A DNA stretch of 7,171 bases, taken from positions 1 through 7,171 of the forward strand of contig JAKOSS010000329.1 of the NCBI GenBank assembly GCA_029777145.1, given 5' to 3'. The notes beneath the pieces were generated by a model. It worked only from the letters and a program-made list of their open reading frames with translations, was not told the DNA's origin and made no database searches. Positions 1-6,023 of this stretch are shown one piece after another. The position numbers and the translations under genes are program-made. This DNA is from Acidobacteriota bacterium. GTDB lineage: Bacteria > Acidobacteriota > Blastocatellia > Pyrinomonadales > Pyrinomonadaceae. The first letter of the stretch is position 1, and each line of letters opens with the position of its first letter.

Positions 1-2223
1 GATCTGGCTCAGCATCGGCAGATCGTCGAGAACATAGAACGACCGGCCCTGCGTCGCCACGACGAGGTCGCCGTCGCGTTTCTGGATCGCGAGATCGGTG
101 ATCGGAACGACCGGCATATTGAGCCGCAGCGACTTCCAGTTCGCGCCGCCGTCGGCCGAGTAATAGACGCCGGTTTCGGTACCGGCATACAGGAACTTGG
201 TGTTCGGATCTTCGCGGATGACGCGCGTGAACGCATTGTCGGGAATACCGTTGACGATCTTTTTCCACGTCGCGCCGTAGTCGTCGGTGCGATAAAGATA
301 CGGATGATAGTCGTCGAGCTTGTATGCCGTCGCCGCGACGAATGCCGTCGCTTCGTTGAAGCTCGAGGCGTCGATCGAATTTATCTGGATCCACTCGGGC
401 ATTCCTTTCGGAGTTACATTCTTCCAGGTTTTGCCGTCGTCGCGCGTGATCTGAACGAGCCCGTCGTCGGTGCCGGCCCAGATCACTCCTTTCGCGACCG
501 GCGATTCGGCGACCGTGAAGATCGTGTCGTAGTACTCGACGCTCGTGTTGTCCTTCGAGATCGGTCCGCCCGTCGATACCTGCTTTGACTTGTCGTTGCG
601 CGTCAGATCAGGCGAGATCGCTTCCCAGCTCTGACCCTCGTCGAATGATCGGAAAAGTATGTTGGCGGCCGCGTAAAGCGCATATTTCCCGTCGCGCTCG
701 TGCGGTGAAAAAAGGATCGGGAAGTTCCATTGGAACCTGTACTTCGTGCCGTCGGCACCCGAACCCATCGGGTTTTCGGGGTACACATCGACCTCGCGCA
801 TCTGTTTCGAACGGTGATCGTAACGCGTCAGCAAACCGTCGTAACTTCCGGCGAAGATGATGTCGGAATCCTTCGGATGCGGAGCGATCCAGCCCGATTC
901 GCCGCCGCCGACGTCGTACCAATGCGTTTCGTTGATGCCGCGGTCCGCGGTTCGCGACGGGATCTTGACTGTCGAATTGTCCTGCTGTGCGCCGTAGATG
1001 TTGTAGGGAAAGTCGTTGTCGAGCGCGACACGGTAGAACTGCGCCGTCGGCTGGTCCTGTTCGGACCACGATCTGCCGCCGTCGAACGTGACGTTCGCGC
1101 CGCCGTCGTTTCCTTCGATCATCCGGTTCGGATCGTTCGGCGCGATCCATAGGTCGTGGTTGTCGCCGTGCGGAGTGCCGATGTTCGTGAACGTCCGTCC
1201 GCCGTCGATCGATTTGTGAAACTGGACGTTCAGGACGTAAACGGTATCGACCGACGCCGAATCGGCATAAACGCGGAAGTAGTACCACGGACGCTGCGTC
1301 AGGCGCGGGTCGCTGTTCACCCTTTGCCACGTCTCGCCGCCGTTGTCGGACCGGAACAGTCCGCCGTCGGCCGCCTCGACCATCGCCCACAGACGGTTCG
1401 TGTCGACGGGCGAAACCGTGACTCCGATCTTTCCGATGACGCCGGCCGGCAATCCCTTGTTTTTCGTGATCTCGGTCCAGTTCTCGCCGCCGTCGGTCGA
1501 CTTGAACAAACCGCTGCCCGGTCCGCCCGAATCGAACCCCCACGGCGTCCGGCGGATCTGCCAGAATGACGCGTAAACGACGTTCGGATTCGAAGGATCG
1601 AGGATGATGTCGTTCGCGCCGGTGTCGCGGTCGCGGAAGAGCACTTTCTTCCACGTCTTGCCGCCGTCGGTAGTTTTGAAAACGCCGCGCTCGTCGTTGC
1701 CCGCCCAAAGGTGGCCGATCGCCGCGACGTAGGCGATGTCGGGGTTTTTCGGATGTATCCGGATGCGTCCGATCTGGCGCGTGTCGCCGAGACCGATGAA
1801 TTTCCACGTCTTTCCGGCGTCGTCCGAGCGGTAGACGCCGTCGCCGTGCGAGACGTTCCCGCGGACCGTCTCTTCGCCCATCCCGACGTAAACGACGTTC
1901 GGATCAGACAGCGAAACGTCGATCGCGCCGACTGATCCGGTCTTCAGATAGTCGTCGGCGACGGGCAACCAAGTGCGCCCGCCGTCAGTTGTTTTCCAAA
2001 CGCCGCCGCCCGTCGCGCCGAAATAAAATACGTTCGGCTGGCTCGCGACGCCCGCGACCGCGCCGACGCGGCCTCCGCGATACGGGCCGATCATCCTGTA
2101 TTTAAGCCCTTTTACGAGGTCCGACTTCGATTGCGCCGGAACGAACGGGACGACGATCGCGAGAACCAGAAACACGACGATTGCGCTGACGGTTCTCCGA
2201 AGATTTGACGGATTCTTGAACAT
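1..2223 (-). CDS. Secreted BNR/Asp-box (sortilin/VPS10-like) beta-propeller protein, C-terminus cut by window edge
   Basis: An open frame of 741 codons runs from an ATG at 2223 to the left edge with no stop, so the C-terminus is missing. The N-terminus is a signal peptide: basic start with RR at residues 9-10, hydrophobic stretch about 12-28, likely cleavage after V-P-A at residue 30. The mature part carries at least eleven Asp-box motifs (S/T-x-D-x-G-x-T/S/N-W/F) between about residues 80 and 691, for example KTTDGGRTW, RSDDAGKTW and YSADGGANW. It also has DNHDLW, NDGG and YGAQQDN signatures that I associate with large exported proteins often labelled glycosyl hydrolase, sortilin-like or WD40/YVTN/BNR repeat protein; these usually run to about 1000 residues. 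Asp-boxes build the turns of multi-bladed beta-propellers. No catalytic residues can be assigned, so enzymatic activity is not claimed; binding of extracellular protein or glycan is equally possible. Start supported by AAAGGA six bases upstream. Confidence 0.88.
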   Translation of the reverse strand, partial: MFKNPSNLRRTVSAIVVFLVLAIVVPFVPAQSKSDLVKGLKYRMIGPYRGGRVGAVAGVASQPNVFYFGATGGGVWKTTDGGRTWLPVADDYLKTGSVGAIDVSLSDPNVVYVGMGEETVRGNVSHGDGVYRSDDAGKTWKFIGLGDTRQIGRIRIHPKNPDIAYVAAIGHLWAGNDERGVFKTTDGGKTWKKVLFRDRDTGANDIILDPSNPNVVYASFWQIRRTPWGFDSGGPGSGLFKSTDGGENWTEITKNKGLPAGVIGKIGVTVSPVDTNRLWAMVEAADGGLFRSDNGGETWQRVNSDPRLTQRPWYYFRVYADSASVDTVYVLNVQFHKSIDGGRTFTNIGTPHGDNHDLWIAPNDPNRMIEGNDGGANVTFDGGRSWSEQDQPTAQFYRVALDNDFPYNIYGAQQDNSTVKIPSRTADRGINETHWYDVGGGESGWIAPHPKDSDIIFAGSYDGLLTRYDHRSKQMREVDVYPENPMGSGADGTKYRFQWNFPILFSPHERDGKYALYAAANILFRSFDEGQSWEAISPDLTRNDKSKQVSTGGPISKDNTSVEYYDTIFTVAESPVAKGVIWAGTDDGLVQITRDDGKTWKNVTPKGMPEWIQINSIDASSFNEATAFVAATAYKLDDYHPYLYRTDDYGATWKKIVNGIPDNAFTRVIREDPNTKFLYAGTETGVYYSADGGANWKSLRLNMPVVPITDLAIQKRDGDLVVATQGRSFYVLDDLPMLSQI

Positions 2224-2229
2224 AGCGGG

Positions 2230-2235
2230 TCCTTT
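2230..2235 (-). promoter_or_regulatory. Ribosome binding site of the propeller gene
   Basis: On the minus strand AAAGGA lies six bases before the ATG at 2223. This is a canonical Shine-Dalgarno spacing, and the start yields a complete signal peptide, so the two lines of evidence agree on the start. Confidence 0.7.
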
Positions 2236-2261
2236 GGATTGGCTGGGTGACCTTTGGCTGA

Positions 2262-2290
2262 AATGTAATCGAATTCATTGCGAAAGGCAA
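2262..2290 (-). promoter_or_regulatory. Candidate sigma-70-like promoter of the propeller gene
   Basis: On the minus strand TTGCCT (2285-2290) and TACATT (2262-2267) are separated by exactly 17 bases. Each matches four of six positions of the sigma-70 consensus. Transcription would start about 30 bases before the start codon. The site lies just downstream of the hairpin at 2319-2345, so the propeller gene could be transcribed independently of the symporter gene. Matches of this strength occur by chance, so this is only a candidate. Confidence 0.35.
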
Positions 2291-2318
2291 TGGTTCGCGT
2301 TTTGGCGCATAGACTGAA

Positions 2319-2345
2319 AGGCGCCCGCAACCATCGCGGACGCCT
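2319..2345 (-). terminator. Candidate hairpin terminator after the symporter gene
   Basis: Read on the minus strand, AGGCGTCCGC, a seven-base loop GATGGTT and GCGGGCGCCT form a 10-bp stem containing one G-U wobble, followed by TTTCAGTCT. The same position is a C-A mismatch if read as plus-strand RNA, so the hairpin is best formed by transcripts leaving the symporter gene, whose stop codon lies 23 bases upstream. The downstream U-tract is short and broken, so termination could be weak or Rho-assisted. Confidence 0.5.
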
Positions 2346-2368
2346 CAAGTTAGCCGATTGCCAGGCGA

Positions 2369-3889
2369 TCACGTCGAAACGATCGGGCCTTCGCCGATCA
2401 CTTCTTCGAGTTCCTCTTCCTCGCGCTCCCATTCTTCGTTCCGGAACGCGTTCTCCCACTTCGCGATGACGACCGTTGCGAGGCAGTTTCCGATGACGTT
2501 GATCGCCGTTCGCGCCATATCCATCAGTTCGTCGACGCCGAGGATCAGGATCACGCCTTCGACGGGAAGATTGAAGCTCGCGAGCGTGCCGAGCAGGATC
2601 ACAAGTGATGCACGCGGAACGCCGGCGACGCCCTTCGACGTCAGCATCAGCGTGACGAGCATCAGGATCTGCTGGCCCCAGGGAAGTTCGATGCCCGCCG
2701 CCTGCGCGACAAAGATCGAAGCGAGCGCGAGATAAAGCGTGGTTCCGTCGAGATTGAAACTGTAACCGGTCGGAAGGACGAACCCGACGATCCTTCGCGG
2801 TACGCCGAGTCGAACCATGTTCTCCATCGCCTTCGGCAGCGCGGATTCAGACGAGGTCGTCGCGAACGCGATCGACGCCGGCGTTTTGACGGCATTGAAA
2901 AAGTCCTTGATCGGAACCTTGAACAGCAGGGCGACCGGGAGCAGAACGACCAGCATGAAGACGATCAGCGAGCCGTAAAGAGTCAGGACGAGCGCGCCGA
3001 GGTTCTTGAGGACCCCGAGTCCTTGTTCATTGTGCGCGATCGTGTAAGCCATCGCCGCTCCGACACCGACCGGCGCAAACTTCATGACATACTCGGTGAA
3101 TCTGAACATGACATCGGCCAGCGATTCGCACCATTTGACGACGGCCTCGGCTTTCTTCTTGCCGATACTCGTAACGGCGAGTGCGAAGATCACGGAGAAA
3201 ACGACGATCTGAAGCACGTCGCCTTCGGCCATCGCCTTGATGATCGATGTCGGCGAAAGATGCGCGATGATCTCGCCGAAACTCTGCGGCTTCGCGGGCG
3301 GTTCGGGTGCCGTCAGACCCTTGGACGCGGCGGCCGCCGACTCTGCGGCTTTCTGCGCGGCCAAGGCGCTCTGGGTTTCGGCTTCACGGGCCGCTTCGGG
3401 CCGCGTCGGGATCTCGATCCGAAGTTCTTCGGCTTTCTTCGCCGCCACGGTCGCTTCCTTGGCGAGATCGTCCGCGCGTTTCGCAAGTACAGCTTTGTCG
3501 TCCGTTTTGGCGATTCCCGCGAGTGAGACGCCGACACCGGGCTTGGTTATGTTCACCGCCGCAAGGCCAATCAGCAACGCCAGCGTCGTGACCACTTCGA
3601 AATAAAGCAGTGACTTCGCGCCGATCCGGCCGACCTGTTTGATATCGCCCGTGCCGGAGATCCCGATGACCAGCGTCGCGAAGATCAACGGCGCGATGAT
3701 CGATTTGATCAGGTTCAGGAACAGCGTCGAGAGCGAACGGATGAATGAGAGCAGCGTGGCCGTCTCGAGCCCGAAGACGTGATGATTAGGCGAAGCAAGG
3801 TCGATCTCGCGGATCAGCCATCCGATGAAAATACCGAGCACGAGCCCGATCATGATCTTCCAGGTCAACGAAATTTTCGGCAGTTTCAT
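2369..3889 (-). CDS. Dicarboxylate/amino acid:cation symporter (DAACS/SDF family) with Ala-rich loop insert
   Basis: The 506-residue protein matches the GltP/GltT/DctA family of inner-membrane elevator transporters that import glutamate, aspartate or C4-dicarboxylates with sodium or protons. Visible landmarks are: TM1 from about residue 11; a re-entrant HP1 tip TTSSESALP (344-352); the TM7 motif NLDGT (379-383), equivalent to NMDGT in GltPh; the HP2 tip TSKGVAGVP (417-425); and TM8 with DMART (457-461), N464 and N468. D457 and R460 line up with the GltPh residues that bind the substrate amino group and side-chain carboxylate, which favours an acidic amino acid. N468 replaces the GltPh sodium-ligand aspartate, as I recall for Bacillus GltT and DctA. 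About 75 extra residues (roughly 126-202), rich in Ala, Lys and Glu, sit in the loop between TM3 and TM4; the C-terminal tail is strongly acidic. No clear Shine-Dalgarno sequence precedes the ATG, but the start fits the family N-terminus. The exact substrate is not assignable. Confidence 0.93.
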   Translation of the reverse strand: MKLPKISLTWKIMIGLVLGIFIGWLIREIDLASPNHHVFGLETATLLSFIRSLSTLFLNLIKSIIAPLIFATLVIGISGTGDIKQVGRIGAKSLLYFEVVTTLALLIGLAAVNITKPGVGVSLAGIAKTDDKAVLAKRADDLAKEATVAAKKAEELRIEIPTRPEAAREAETQSALAAQKAAESAAAASKGLTAPEPPAKPQSFGEIIAHLSPTSIIKAMAEGDVLQIVVFSVIFALAVTSIGKKKAEAVVKWCESLADVMFRFTEYVMKFAPVGVGAAMAYTIAHNEQGLGVLKNLGALVLTLYGSLIVFMLVVLLPVALLFKVPIKDFFNAVKTPASIAFATTSSESALPKAMENMVRLGVPRRIVGFVLPTGYSFNLDGTTLYLALASIFVAQAAGIELPWGQQILMLVTLMLTSKGVAGVPRASLVILLGTLASFNLPVEGVILILGVDELMDMARTAINVIGNCLATVVIAKWENAFRNEEWEREEEELEEVIGEGPIVST

Positions 3890-4105
3890 ATTTGGATCGT
3901 TCGCGATCGAATGCCGCGATTCCTATCTTGATCTGAATTTCCGGGTTTGCGTCGCGACGGGAAACTGGCCGCTGTCCGCATATAGAAGCGGGCCTTCGAC
4001 CGGAGCCAAAACAGGCGCCGATGTGCCGCGCGTTGTCGATTGACTCAGAACGATAGCACACTCCGACATTCTTCGCTAACCGGACACGCGCCTGTAAAAG
4101 CGTTC
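3890..4105. other. Intergenic region upstream of the symporter gene
   Basis: These 216 bases separate the PAAR-like gene from the symporter gene on the minus strand. Short open frames here have no recognisable protein character or ribosome binding site. The only candidate signal is TGTGCTATCGT on the minus strand (4050-4060), described separately. I see no convincing terminator for the upstream gene. Confidence 0.5.
4050..4060 (-). promoter_or_regulatory. Candidate extended -10 element upstream of the symporter gene
   Basis: The minus strand reads TGTGCTATCGT. It contains TG, one base, then TATCGT (four of six matches to TATAAT), the layout of an extended -10 promoter; no good -35 lies 16-18 bases upstream. 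It would give a leader of about 155 bases before the symporter ATG. The same string with one change (TGTGTTATCGT) lies upstream of the PAAR-like gene, which is why it is noted. Confidence 0.25.
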
Positions 4106-4429
4106 CTATTCAGTTTCGGAGATCTGGTGCGACACGATCGCCGCCGGTCCCGTCGGGGTGCTTCTTGCTGACTCACAAAGTCCGACGCTCGCGGTCGTCA
4201 ACACGGGAATGCCGTTGATTTTTTTCGTTGGCGACGGGAACGTCCATTGCACACGTTGACATGGATCCAGCGTGGCGTTCGGGCATCCGGCCACGAAGTA
4301 AAGGTCCGTTAGCAGCATCGGAAGATTTCCGTTGATGAGCTCCGTGGTGAAAGTGATCGGAATATGCGTCACCATTCCGCCGTGGGGGCAAAGGATCACG
4401 CTTGAACGATTAAGCAAGTAATTCGGCAT
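4106..4429 (-). CDS. Small PAAR-like (DUF4280-like) cysteine-containing protein
   Basis: The protein has 107 residues, no signal peptide and no membrane segment. It opens MPNYLLN, followed by C14-P-H16-G-G. Further cysteines lie at 49 (in AGCP), 57 (in DPCQ) and 85 (in GLCES), with the conserved-looking stretches VQWTFP (60-65), KINGIPVL (70-77) and TGPAAIVS (93-100). This layout resembles, from memory, small PAAR-like proteins with CPHGG near the N-terminus and a NGxPVL repeat, often seen with contractile injection systems, where they are thought to cap the spike tip. The Cys/His set could bind a metal. No spike, sheath, baseplate or effector gene is visible in the window, so the role is inferred from sequence pattern only. 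GGAG lies six bases before the ATG and supports the start. Alternatively it could be an uncharacterised small zinc protein. Confidence 0.68.
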   Translation of the reverse strand: MPNYLLNRSSVILCPHGGMVTHIPITFTTELINGNLPMLLTDLYFVAGCPNATLDPCQRVQWTFPSPTKKINGIPVLTTASVGLCESARSTPTGPAAIVSHQISETE

Positions 4430-4462
4430 AATTTTCTCCGGCAGTTCTGAATTTTTTCATGC

Positions 4463-4471
4463 ACGATAACA
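4463..4471 (-). promoter_or_regulatory. Candidate extended -10 element of the PAAR-like gene
   Basis: On the minus strand TGTTATCGT (within TGTGTTATCGT) has the TG-N-TATCGT layout, with four of six matches to the -10 consensus. It lies about 34 bases before the ATG at 4429. The -35 region 17 bases upstream is poor (TTCGGC). It is nearly identical to the element at 4050-4060. Confidence 0.3.
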
Positions 4472-4509
4472 CAGTTTGCGCGACTGCCGAACTGTAATCC
4501 TTCAACCCG

Positions 4510-4538
4510 TTGTCATCGTTTGGGTAAGGTTTCATAAT
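4510..4538 (+). promoter_or_regulatory. Sigma-70-like promoter of the universal stress protein gene
   Basis: TTGTCA (4510-4515) and CATAAT (4533-4538) are separated by 17 bases, and each matches five of six consensus positions. This is the best promoter in the window. Transcription would start near 4545, leaving a leader of about 30 bases that contains the ribosome binding site. Its orientation is divergent from the PAAR-like gene. Confidence 0.6.
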
Positions 4539-4560
4539 AAAGGTACGGAAAGAAACTCGC

Positions 4561-4566
4561 GGGAGG
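4561..4566 (+). promoter_or_regulatory. Ribosome binding site deciding the stress-protein start
   Basis: GGGAGG lies eight bases before the ATG at 4575 but only two bases before the in-frame ATG at 4569. The spacing and the family-typical start (MANRFRLLIAYDGS) favour 4575. An upstream in-frame TTG at 4476 lies before the predicted promoter and is rejected. Confidence 0.65.
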
Positions 4567-4574
4567 TAATGGAG

Positions 4575-5471
4575 ATGGCAAATCGATTTCGCTTGCTGAT
4601 CGCATACGATGGGTCAGATTTCGCCGATTCGGCGCTCGATGATCTGCGCGCAGCCGGATTGCCGGCGGGCGTCGAGGCGCTGGTCCTGAGTGTCGCCGAA
4701 GTTTGGCTTCCGCCGCAGAAGAACGGCGAACCGCCCGTATTCGTCGTGCCGGAACTCAAGGAGCACTACGAGGAGAATCTGGAAGTTCTGTCTGAAGCCC
4801 GCGAACTGGCGGAAAGTGCCGCCGACCGCGTCCATAAGATGTTTCCTGATTGGGTGGTTGCCGCCGAAGCGACCTACGGTTCCGCCGCTTGGGAGATACT
4901 TTTCCGCGCCGAAGATTTCAAACCGGACTTGATCGTGGTCGGTGCTCAGGGCGTCGTCGGATTGCAGGAACTCCTTATCGGGAGCGTTGCCCAAAAGATC
5001 GTCACCGAAGCTCCGTGCTCGGTGCGGGTCGCCCGCGGAAAAGTCGAGGTCGAACCGGGACCGTCGAGACTGATCCTGGGATACGAGGGAACCGCGGGTG
5101 CCGACCGTGCCGTGGCGTCGATCACCGAACGCAGTTGGGCGCCGGGTTCCGAGGTTCGCGTCGTGCTCGTGCAGGACACGGCTTTGATTCGGAAGTCGTT
5201 TCGGATCGAGGACGAAGACGTCGAACGGACAGGCCGGGCCGTTGCTGCCAGACTTGAAGCGGCCGCACTGAAGGCGTCGCTGGCGATCGTCGAAGGAAAT
5301 CCGAAGAGCCTGATCGTGAAGGAAGCGGAGAGCTTCGGCGCGGACACGATCTTCATCGGCGCGACGCAGTTCGACGACGTTCTTTCGAAGTATTTGCTTG
5401 GGAGCGTAGCCTCGGCGATCGTCACCCGGGCGCATTGTTCAGTCGAGGTCGTGCGGGCAAAGCGGAGCTAA
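4575..5471 (+). CDS. Tandem-domain universal stress protein (UspA family)
   Basis: The 298-residue cytoplasmic protein consists of two UspA domains, about residues 1-154 and 163-295. Domain 1 starts RLLIAYDGS, with the conserved Asp at 12, and contains the full ATP-binding signature G-2x-G-9x-G-S at 123-137 (GAQG to IGS), so it should bind ATP. Domain 2 starts RLILGYEGT, with Glu171 in place of the Asp. Its C-terminal signature at 262-277 (GATQF to LLGS) lacks the second glycine and is one residue longer, so nucleotide binding there is probably lost. Such double-domain proteins occur widely and are usually induced by starvation, hypoxia or other stress; the specific trigger here is unknown. 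The gene has its own strong promoter, is divergent from the PAAR-like gene and converges on the sigma-54 activator gene. Its TAA stop shares its last base with the first unit of the repeat array, and no separate terminator precedes the repeats. Confidence 0.92.
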   Translation: MANRFRLLIAYDGSDFADSALDDLRAAGLPAGVEALVLSVAEVWLPPQKNGEPPVFVVPELKEHYEENLEVLSEARELAESAADRVHKMFPDWVVAAEATYGSAAWEILFRAEDFKPDLIVVGAQGVVGLQELLIGSVAQKIVTEAPCSVRVARGKVEVEPGPSRLILGYEGTAGADRAVASITERSWAPGSEVRVVLVQDTALIRKSFRIEDEDVERTGRAVAARLEAAALKASLAIVEGNPKSLIVKEAESFGADTIFIGATQFDDVLSKYLLGSVASAIVTRAHCSVEVVRAKRS

Positions 5472-6015
5472 TTCCAGGCGTTGCATTTCAGGCTGCGCAT
5501 TCCAGGCTGCGCATTCCAAGCTTCGCATTTCAGGCTACGCATTCCAGGCGAATGCATTCCAAGCGTTGCATTCCAGGCTGCGCATTCCAGGCTGCGCATT
5601 CCAAGCTTCGCATTCCAGGCTTCGCATTCCAGGCGTTGCATTCCAGGCGTTGCATTCCAAGCTGCGCATTCCAGGCGTTGCATTCCAGGCGTTGCATTCC
5701 AGGCGGTGCATTCCAGGCTTCGCATTCCAGGCTTCGCATTCCAGGCTTCGCATTCCAGGCGTTGCATTCCAGGCGTTGCATTCCAGGCGTTGCATTCCAA
5801 GCGAATGCATTCCAGGCGAATGCATTCCAAGCGTTGCATTCCAGGCGAATGCATTCCAGGCGTTGCATTCCAGGCGTTGCATTCCAGGCGTTGCATTTCA
5901 AGCTTCGCATTCCAGGCGAATGCATTCCAGGCGAATGCATTCCAGGCGTTGCATTCCAGGCGTTGCATTCCAAGCTGCGCATTCCAGGCGAATGCATTCC
6001 AAGCGTTGCATTCCA
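5471..6015 (+). repeat. Left arm of repeat array: 38 full 14/15-base units plus one partial
   Basis: Back-to-back units without spacers follow the pattern ATTYCARGC plus an ending. By reading each unit I count endings GTTGC (16), TTCGC (7), GAATGC (7, making 15-base units), TGCGC (6), TACGC (1) and GGTGC (1). The commonest unit is ATTCCAGGCGTTGC. A partial copy, ATTCCA, closes the arm at 6010-6015. There is higher-order duplication: the run of endings GTTGC, TGCGC, TGCGC, TTCGC occurs at both 5471-5526 and 5570-region (5556-5611), and the pair AGGC-GAATGC then AAGC-GTTGC occurs at 5541-5569, 5809-5837 and 5981-6009. No unit contains a stop codon in any frame on either strand, so all frames look open; this is a consequence of the unit, not evidence of coding. 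I do not recognise the family. Confidence 0.95.
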
Positions 6016-6023
6016 AAAATAAC
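6016..6023. other. Centre of the inverted repeat array
   Basis: AAAATAAC joins the two oppositely oriented arms and is the only stretch of the intergenic region that does not fit the unit. Read on the minus strand it holds most of a TTTTT run, but I see no well-formed stem immediately before it. Confidence 0.6.

Noticed and set aside
608..1807. Long minus-strand open frame of 399 codons overlapping the propeller gene
   Set aside because: It is Arg-rich, has no family features, and lies wholly within the in-frame Asp-box protein that explains the same DNA.
3786..4061. Small gene spanning the symporter start and upstream region on the minus strand
   Set aside because: Most of it overlaps the symporter N-terminus in another frame, with no recognisable motif or ribosome binding site.
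4476..4574. Upstream TTG start for the stress protein (33 extra residues)
   Set aside because: It would begin before the predicted promoter, lacks a ribosome binding site, and adds residues not expected before the first UspA strand.
2224..4574. Sigma-54 (-24/-12) promoter near one of the genes, as a target of the activator
   Set aside because: By eye I found no convincing TGGCAC-N5-TTGC type site upstream of any gene start in the window.
4614..5435. Minus-strand open frame of 273 codons opposite the stress-protein gene
   Set aside because: It is an antisense shadow; the plus-strand UspA signatures are unambiguous.
5435..6022. Repeat protein encoded in the array (plus-strand open frame, and overlapping minus-strand frames)
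   Set aside because: The frame starts inside the stress-protein gene in another frame, has no ribosome binding site, and all frames are open simply because the unit lacks stops; frame-shifting 15-base units would scramble any repeat protein.
6013..6023. Classical intrinsic terminator at the array centre
   Set aside because: A TTTTT run exists on the minus strand, but no stable GC-rich stem lies directly before it, and the plus strand has no T-run.
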